From RGIG5612 sp017511185 (GTDB lineage: Bacteria; Bacillota; Clostridia; Lachnospirales; Lachnospiraceae): a stretch of DNA of 18,199 bases. The number at the start of each line of letters is the position of its first letter. The first letter of the stretch is position 1. Positions 13,391 through 18,199 of this stretch are shown here, one piece after another. The stretch spans positions 1 through 18,199 of the forward strand of contig JAFWLF010000047.1 of NCBI GenBank assembly GCA_017511185.1. Reading direction: 5' to 3'. The translations under genes and the position numbers were made by a program. Below the pieces are notes generated by a model that worked only from the letters and a program-made list of their open reading frames with translations, had not been told where the DNA came from and did no database searches.

Positions 13391-14271
13391 GAAGAATTGT
13401 TGTTGGAAGCAGAGACAGTAAATTAGCAGTGCTGCAGAGCATGACCGTTGTGGATCATATCAATGAAACAATGGATGATGCTTTTGCAGAGCTGCAGACG
13501 ATGAAGACGACCGGCGATAAGATCCTGGACCGTACCCTGGATAAAGTGGGCGGGAAAGGACTGTTTGTAAAAGAACTGGATCTGGCTCTGCAGTTGGGAC
13601 GCGTGGATATCACCGTGCACTCTCTGAAGGATGTGCCGATGGAACTGACGGAAGGTCTTCCGCTGGTGGCATTTTCCAAACGGGAAGACCCGCGCGATGT
13701 GCTGATCCTGCCGGAAGGTGTCACAGAGATGGATCCGTCTAAGCCGATCGGCTCTTCCAGTCTGCGTCGTGTGCTGCAGCTGAAAAAGATCTTCCCGGAT
13801 TACAAAATCGAGCCTGTCAGAGGAAACCTGCAGACACGCCTTCGCAAACTGGATGAAGGCCAGTTCTGTGCGCTGGTGCTGGCAGCAGCAGGCATCAAAC
13901 GGCTTGGTCTGGAGAACCGTATCAGCCGGTATTTTACCGTGGATGAGATCATCCCGGCAGCCGGGCAGGGGATCATCGCCGTGCAGGGAAGAGACGGCGA
14001 GGACCACGAGTATCTGGAAGGATATGAGGATCCAAATTCCCGTTATGCAGCCATCTGCGAGCGGGCTTATGTAAGAGAACTAAATGGAGGCTGTACTTCT
14101 CCGGTCTGTGCACATGCACAGATTGAGGGAGATATAATCACACTCCGTGCATTATATTATGATGATGCATCTGAACAGTACTGGACGGAAACAAAAACGG
14201 GTACTGTAAAGAATGCGGAAAAACTGGGCATCGATCTGGCCCGGAAAATGAAACAGAACGCAGACAAATAG
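13387..14271 (+). CDS. hemC: Porphobilinogen deaminase (hydroxymethylbilane synthase)
   Basis: Polymerises four porphobilinogens into the linear tetrapyrrole hydroxymethylbilane. The 294 residues include the N-terminal IVVGSRDSKLAVLQS, KGLFVKELD, DITVHSLKDVPMEL (with the catalytic Asp), SSLRRVLQL and PVRGNLQTRLRKL, and the cofactor cysteine Cys236 in LNGGCTSPVC, which carries the dipyrromethane primer. The length is slightly short of the approximately 310-residue enterobacterial enzyme, with the difference at the C-terminus. It begins inside the hemL stop codon (ATGA overlap) and ends 11 bases before the cobA-hemD fusion. Confidence 0.97.
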   Translation: MRRIVVGSRDSKLAVLQSMTVVDHINETMDDAFAELQTMKTTGDKILDRTLDKVGGKGLFVKELDLALQLGRVDITVHSLKDVPMELTEGLPLVAFSKREDPRDVLILPEGVTEMDPSKPIGSSSLRRVLQLKKIFPDYKIEPVRGNLQTRLRKLDEGQFCALVLAAAGIKRLGLENRISRYFTVDEIIPAAGQGIIAVQGRDGEDHEYLEGYEDPNSRYAAICERAYVRELNGGCTSPVCAHAQIEGDIITLRALYYDDASEQYWTETKTGTVKNAEKLGIDLARKMKQNADK

Positions 14272-14282
14272 CAGGAGGATCT

Positions 14283-15806
14283 ATGAGCGGAAAAGTCTGG
14301 CTGGTAGGAGCAGGACCGGGAGATGCCGGCCTGTTTACATTAAAGGGAAAAGAAGTGCTGGAAAACGCGGATGTGGTCGTTTATGACGCACTGGTTGGCG
14401 CAGGCATTCTTTCGATGATCCCGGAAAAAGCAGAACTGATCTTTGCCGGAAAGCGCTCCGGCAATCATTATCTGAAACAGGAAGACACCAACAGAGTCCT
14501 TCTGGAGGAAGCACAGAAAGGGAAAAACGTGGTCCGCTTAAAAGGCGGCGATCCGTTCCTTTTTGGCAGAGGCGGAGAAGAACTGGAACTGCTTGCAGAA
14601 AACGATATTCCATTTGAAATCGTGCCGGGCATCACCAGTGCATTTGCTGTGCCAGCATATAACGGCATCCCGGTAACGCACAGAGATTTCTGCTCCAGCG
14701 TCCATGTAATTACAGGACACAAAAGGGGCAATAACACATACGATATTGATTTTAAGGCATTAGTAGATACCAAGGGGACACTGGTCTTTCTGATGGGCAT
14801 TGCCGCACTGCCGGACCTGACGAAAGGTCTTTTGGATGCCGGCATGGATCCGGATATGCCGACCGCTATCTTAGAGCGTGGTACGACGGCTGACCAGCAC
14901 CGGATCACAGGCACCCTGGGCACCATCGTTGATATCTGCAGCCGGACCACTGTCTTAACACCTGCCATCATCGTAGTGGGCAAAGTGGTAAAACTGAATG
15001 AAGATTTTGCATGGTTTGAGAAACGGCCGCTGGCAGGCGTCAAAGTCTGCGTGACCAGACCAAAAGAACTGATCTCCACCATGTCATCGCTACTTCGCAA
15101 AGATGGCGCAGAAGTACTGGAGATGCCGGCGATTGCTGTCAAACCAGTGGAAGATAAAGCTCCGGTAGAAGCAGCTATTGAAGATCTTTCCGCAGGAAAA
15201 TACCAGTGGATCGTCTTTACCAGTCCAAGTGGCGTGCGCATCTTTATGGATGAACTATTTGCCAAAGCGGATATCCGTGCACTGGCAAGCGTAAGAATCG
15301 CATCCATTGGCAAAGGCTCTGAGAAAGCTTTAAACGGATATGGATTGAAATCGGATTTCATTCCATCTGTTTACGATGGAGAAACGCTGGGGAAAGAGCT
15401 GGCAGAGAAACTGGAAGAGGGCGATAAAGTCCTGATTCCTCGTGCTGCCATCGGTAATCCGCAGCTGGTGGAAGAACTTCAGAAAAAAGCAAATGTGACG
15501 GTGGATGACATCGCCACCTATGATACCGTCTATGAAACATCCCATGTACTGGATGAGCATGCTGCAATGGAAAGTAATCCTTTTGATCTGGCAGTCTTTA
15601 CCAGTGCTTCCACGGTAAAAGGCTTTACAGAAAGCCTGAAAGGGATGGACTTTACAAAAGTGAACGCAGTCTGCATCGGAAAACAGACGCAGGCAGCGGC
15701 AGAACAATATGGCATGAAGACATGGACCGCTTCCAAGGCTACGTTGAAGGACCTTGTGGAATGCGTGAAAATTGCGGCTAAAGAATTAAAGGAGGAAAGA
15801 GAATGA
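14283..15806 (+). CDS. cobA-hemD: Uroporphyrinogen-III C-methyltransferase / uroporphyrinogen-III synthase fusion
   Basis: A bifunctional 507-residue enzyme. Residues 1-245 are the SUMT (CobA) part, which methylates uroporphyrinogen III at C2 and C7 with SAM to give precorrin-2: VGAGPGDAGLFTLKG (8-22), RLKGGDPFLFGRGGEE (85-100) and VPGITSAFAVPAYNGIPVTHR. Residues about 250-507 are HemD, which closes and inverts ring D of hydroxymethylbilane: LAGVKVCVTRP (250-260), VFTSPSGVRIF and VFTSASTVKGF. This fusion is common in Clostridia and channels the intermediate directly toward siroheme and cobalamin. AGGAGG precedes the ATG. The stop overlaps cbiL (ATGA). An oxidase for precorrin-2 (CysG-B/Met8 type) is not present in the window. 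Confidence 0.97.
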   Translation: MSGKVWLVGAGPGDAGLFTLKGKEVLENADVVVYDALVGAGILSMIPEKAELIFAGKRSGNHYLKQEDTNRVLLEEAQKGKNVVRLKGGDPFLFGRGGEELELLAENDIPFEIVPGITSAFAVPAYNGIPVTHRDFCSSVHVITGHKRGNNTYDIDFKALVDTKGTLVFLMGIAALPDLTKGLLDAGMDPDMPTAILERGTTADQHRITGTLGTIVDICSRTTVLTPAIIVVGKVVKLNEDFAWFEKRPLAGVKVCVTRPKELISTMSSLLRKDGAEVLEMPAIAVKPVEDKAPVEAAIEDLSAGKYQWIVFTSPSGVRIFMDELFAKADIRALASVRIASIGKGSEKALNGYGLKSDFIPSVYDGETLGKELAEKLEEGDKVLIPRAAIGNPQLVEELQKKANVTVDDIATYDTVYETSHVLDEHAAMESNPFDLAVFTSASTVKGFTESLKGMDFTKVNAVCIGKQTQAAAEQYGMKTWTASKATLKDLVECVKIAAKELKEERE

Positions 15807-16495
15807 AAGGTATTGCATACGGAGTTGGCGTAGGCCCTGGAGATCCGGAATTAATGACATTAAAGGCAGTCCGCCTGATCAAAGAGGCAGACGTCATTGC
15901 AGTTCCGGGAAGAGAGAAAGATCTGACGGAAGCTGCAGCATATAAGATCGCTGCAGGCGCTGTTCCTGAAATCGCAGAAAAGACTTTGATCCCGATTCAT
16001 TTTCTTCATGTAAAAGACCGTGCCAAGACGGACGAGGAGCATAAAAAAGGTGCGAAGATCATCGAAGAATATCTTGATCAGGGAAAGAACGTTGTGTTCA
16101 TTACTCTTGGAGATTCCACTATTTACTGCACCTTCAGTTATCTGCAGCATTATCTGGAAGCAGACGGATATACCGTGAAACTGGTAAACGGAATTCCATC
16201 CTTCTGCGCAGCCGCAGCTGCACTGAATATTTCTCTGACAGAATGGGACGAGCCGATGCATGTGATCCCGGCAGCACACAAGACTGAAGATCCACTGGAT
16301 CAGCCGGGCACTTATGTTTTGATGAAATCTGCAAGCTACATGAAAGATGTAAAAGATCTGTTAAGAGCAAGCGGCAAAGATGTGCAGTGTGTAGAAAACT
16401 GCAGCATGGAAAATGAAAAGATCTACCGCAGCGTAGATGAGATCCCGGATAATGCCGGCTACTTCTCACTGATCGTTGCAAAAGAAAAGAAATAA
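15803..16495 (+). CDS. cbiL: Cobalt-precorrin-2 C20-methyltransferase
   Basis: A 230-residue SAM-dependent tetrapyrrole methyltransferase that methylates C20 of cobalt-factor II/precorrin-2 in the anaerobic cobalamin route. The SUMT-like N-terminal motif GVGVGPGDPELMTLKAV, the VVFITLGDSTIYCTFSYLQ motif and VNGIPSFCAAAAALN are typical for the CbiL/CobI branch rather than CobA, CbiF or CbiH. It overlaps the stop of cobA-hemD by four bases. Assignment to the cobalt form follows from the CbiK genes in the same operon. The other corrin-ring genes probably lie beyond the right end of the window. Confidence 0.93.
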   Translation: MKGIAYGVGVGPGDPELMTLKAVRLIKEADVIAVPGREKDLTEAAAYKIAAGAVPEIAEKTLIPIHFLHVKDRAKTDEEHKKGAKIIEEYLDQGKNVVFITLGDSTIYCTFSYLQHYLEADGYTVKLVNGIPSFCAAAAALNISLTEWDEPMHVIPAAHKTEDPLDQPGTYVLMKSASYMKDVKDLLRASGKDVQCVENCSMENEKIYRSVDEIPDNAGYFSLIVAKEKK

Positions 16496-16504
16496 AAGTA
16501 ACAC

Positions 16505-17347
16505 ATGATCGAGATCAAAGATCTGACAAAAAAATTTGGTGATTTTACGGCGGTCGATCATCTGAGCATGACGATCAAGACCGGAGAGTTCTTTGGACTC
16601 CTGGGACCGAACGGTGCCGGAAAGACTACCACTATAAGTATGATGAGTACCGTGCTTCTCCCGACAAGCGGGGAGATTTATATCGACGGGAAAAAACTGG
16701 ACCGGAAAGCTTCCGCAGAAAAAAGGAAGCTTTCCGTTATTACGCAGGAATACTCCATGCGTCAGGATATGACCATGGATGAAGTGATGGAATATCAGGG
16801 ACGTCTTTACTTTATGTCCCGCAAAGAGATCAAACAAAAGAGTGAAGAGCTCTTAGAGTTTGCGGGTTTACAGGAATTCCGCAAACGGACCGTGCGTCAT
16901 CTTTCAGGCGGTATGAAGCGTAAGCTCATGATCTGCCGTGCGCTGATGATCGAACCGGAAATTTTGCTTCTGGATGAACCGACGGCGGGCATGGATGCCT
17001 TAAGCCGCCGCCAGATGTGGAATCTTCTGCGGCAGGTCAACGTGCGGAATATGACGATCGTTTTAACGACACATTATATCGAAGAGGCACAGGCACTCTG
17101 CGAGCGGGTGGCCTTGATCAACCGCGGCAAACTGCAGAAACTGGATACACCGACACAGCTGATCGAAGATCTGGGTGCCTTTGCGGTGGATGAAACATCC
17201 AAAGACGGACTGCTGTCCAAGTACTTCCATGACAGAGACGAGGCCATTGCATACCTGTCACAGGCAGGACCGGATGCCTCCTTCCGCGCGACAACGCTGG
17301 AAGATGTCTTTGTGGATGTAGCCGGACAGAAACTGGAGCGGAAATAA
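16505..17347 (+). CDS. ABC transporter ATP-binding protein (DrrA/CcmA type)
   Basis: A 280-residue ATPase of the subfamily that pairs with ABC-2 permeases. It shows Walker A GPNGAGKT (Lys40), the signature LSGGMKRK (133-140), Walker B ILLLDEP (153-159), and an H-loop in TTHYIEEA. The C-terminus has the TLEDVFVDVAG motif common in this subfamily. It starts nine bases after cbiL with no strong ribosome site, so it is probably translated by coupling. Most members export drugs, lipids or peptides. Its position between cbiL and a cbiK gene in a B12-controlled operon suggests a substrate linked to cobalt or tetrapyrrole handling, but the sequence does not show which. Confidence 0.92.
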   Translation: MIEIKDLTKKFGDFTAVDHLSMTIKTGEFFGLLGPNGAGKTTTISMMSTVLLPTSGEIYIDGKKLDRKASAEKRKLSVITQEYSMRQDMTMDEVMEYQGRLYFMSRKEIKQKSEELLEFAGLQEFRKRTVRHLSGGMKRKLMICRALMIEPEILLLDEPTAGMDALSRRQMWNLLRQVNVRNMTIVLTTHYIEEAQALCERVALINRGKLQKLDTPTQLIEDLGAFAVDETSKDGLLSKYFHDRDEAIAYLSQAGPDASFRATTLEDVFVDVAGQKLERK

Positions 17348-17366
17348 AAGATACGGAATCAACAGT

Positions 17367-18098
17367 ATGGGAATCTTAACAGTACTATGGGAAAAATGGG
17401 TCGAGTTCCGGCGGGATTTTTTTAAGATCACCGCTGCCGCTCTGATCACACCTGTTATGTATCTGATCATCTTTGGTCTGGGAATTCAGACGACTTCCCA
17501 CGGCGAACCGTACCTGCACTTCCTGGTGCCGGGCGTTGTTGCTATGGCAACGATGACAGGCAGCTTTTCTGCTATCGCCCAGAATATGAGCGTGCAGAGA
17601 CTGTACGAAAAAGCACTGGATCAGGTCATGGTTTCCCCGACACCGCTCTGGCAGTTTATTTTAGGACAGGTGATCGGCGGCAGTCTGCGTGGCATGTACG
17701 CCGGCTGCATCATCCTTCTCCTGACCCTGCCGATCAGTACGGACCTGACATTCAACGGATTATCTTTTGTGATCATGTTCCTGAATGGAACGGTCTTTTC
17801 TACCATCGCGCTGGTATTGTCTTTCCTTGCAAAAAGCTATACCGATGCGCCGCGTTATACGTCTTATATCATCATGCCGATGTCGTTTTTGTGTAACACC
17901 TTCTTCTCCACAGATCAGATGCCGGTGGGCTTCCGCCAGGTGATCTCTTTCCTTCCGCTGTCGCAGAGCTGCGACATGATCAGAAAGATCGCCAACGGAG
18001 AATCTTCGGGATGGTTAGGGTTTGTGATACTGGCGGCATATCTGGCAATTTTCGGATTTATATCCGTCATGTTTATCTATAAAAAGAAGAACTTGTAA
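17367..18098 (+). CDS. ABC-2 type transporter permease
   Basis: A 243-residue membrane protein with about six hydrophobic segments (near residues 21-41, 51-72, 100-122, 130-155, 165-182 and 216-238), the usual topology of ABC-2 permeases. The loop after segment 2 carries the family-typical QRLYEKALDQVMVSP motif, where the coupling helix contacts the ATPase. It is the partner of the ATPase 19 bases upstream. The ribosome site of this gene is weak. Its stop codon is part of the AAGGAGG of the next gene. It does not resemble the CbiM/CbiQ cobalt importers or BtuC, so it is not a standard cobalt or B12 importer. Confidence 0.9.
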   Translation: MGILTVLWEKWVEFRRDFFKITAAALITPVMYLIIFGLGIQTTSHGEPYLHFLVPGVVAMATMTGSFSAIAQNMSVQRLYEKALDQVMVSPTPLWQFILGQVIGGSLRGMYAGCIILLLTLPISTDLTFNGLSFVIMFLNGTVFSTIALVLSFLAKSYTDAPRYTSYIIMPMSFLCNTFFSTDQMPVGFRQVISFLPLSQSCDMIRKIANGESSGWLGFVILAAYLAIFGFISVMFIYKKKNL

Positions 18099-18108
18099 GG
18101 AGGACATC

Positions 18109-18199
18109 ATGGAAAAAGGATTACTTGTGATCAGCTTTGGAACATCCTATCAGGATACCTGTGAAAAGACGATCGCAGCATTGGAAAAAGATCTTGCTG
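18109..18199 (+). CDS. cbiK: Second sirohydrochlorin cobaltochelatase, CbiK type, cytoplasmic (cut by window end)
   Basis: The first 30 codons read MEKGLLVISFGTSYQDTCEK and continue, which is the N-terminal strand and loop of the CbiK family; the lipoprotein at 7926 has the equivalent ILVVSFGTSFNQSR at about residue 124. There is no signal peptide, so this copy should act in the cytoplasm. The start is firm: AAGGAGG (18097-18103) is five bases before the ATG and the gene starts 10 bases after the permease stop. Catalytic residues lie beyond the window. Confidence 0.87.
   Translation, partial: MEKGLLVISFGTSYQDTCEKTIAALEKDLA

Overview
The window looks like chromosomal DNA from an anaerobic Gram-positive bacterium of the class Clostridia, most likely a Lachnospiraceae-type gut or acetogen-like organism. 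The reasons are the MetV/MetF genes with an RnfC-type subunit, an anaerobic (early cobalt insertion) cobalamin route with CbiK, the C5 pathway to aminolevulinate, Gram-positive lipoproteins, sigma-A-type promoters and strong AAGGAGG ribosome sites. The family-level placement is inference. Base composition looks close to balanced by eye and was not computed.

Layout. (1) 1-1711: a cysteine desulfurase on the minus strand (its 3' end lies outside the window) and an IscR-like Rrf2 regulator on the plus strand are divergent. Both promoters carry the same operator, ATTTACC-N13-GGTRAAT. (2) 1771-5588: a one-carbon operon with its own promoter, encoding a MetV-RnfC fusion, a free-standing MetV and MetF, closed by a strong intrinsic terminator. 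(3) 5589-6093: about 500 bases without a convincing gene, filled by two tandem palindromic repeat units with conserved geometry. (4) 6094-7388: a translationally coupled pair, an SGNH ester hydrolase and a maltose/galactoside-type O-acetyltransferase. (5) 7477-18199: a long cobalamin operon that starts at a TTGACA promoter embedded in an inverted repeat. It passes through a cobalamin riboswitch with a terminator and then encodes a membrane-anchored CbiK-like lipoprotein, a small lipoprotein of unknown function, hemA, hemB, hemL, hemC, a cobA-hemD fusion, cbiL, an ABC-2 type transporter (ATPase and permease), and a second, leaderless cbiK cut by the window end.

How the genes work together. HemA, HemL, HemB, HemC and the HemD half of the fusion would build uroporphyrinogen III from glutamyl-tRNA. 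The CobA half makes precorrin-2, CbiK inserts cobalt after oxidation to sirohydrochlorin, and CbiL makes the next methylation. No late heme gene is seen here, and everything follows a B12-sensing leader, so the tetrapyrrole output is most simply read as serving corrinoids. Corrinoids and MetF-type methyl-THF chemistry are functionally linked (methyl transfer), and the Fe-S regulator and desulfurase would support the Fe-S-rich MetV/RnfC proteins; these links are inference from neighbourhood.

The most unusual points are the MetV-RnfC fusion beside a second MetV, the extracytoplasmic CbiK lipoprotein coexisting with a cytoplasmic CbiK and an ABC exporter-type transporter in one operon, the two-layer control region before that operon, and the two 220-base palindromic units at 5612-6059.
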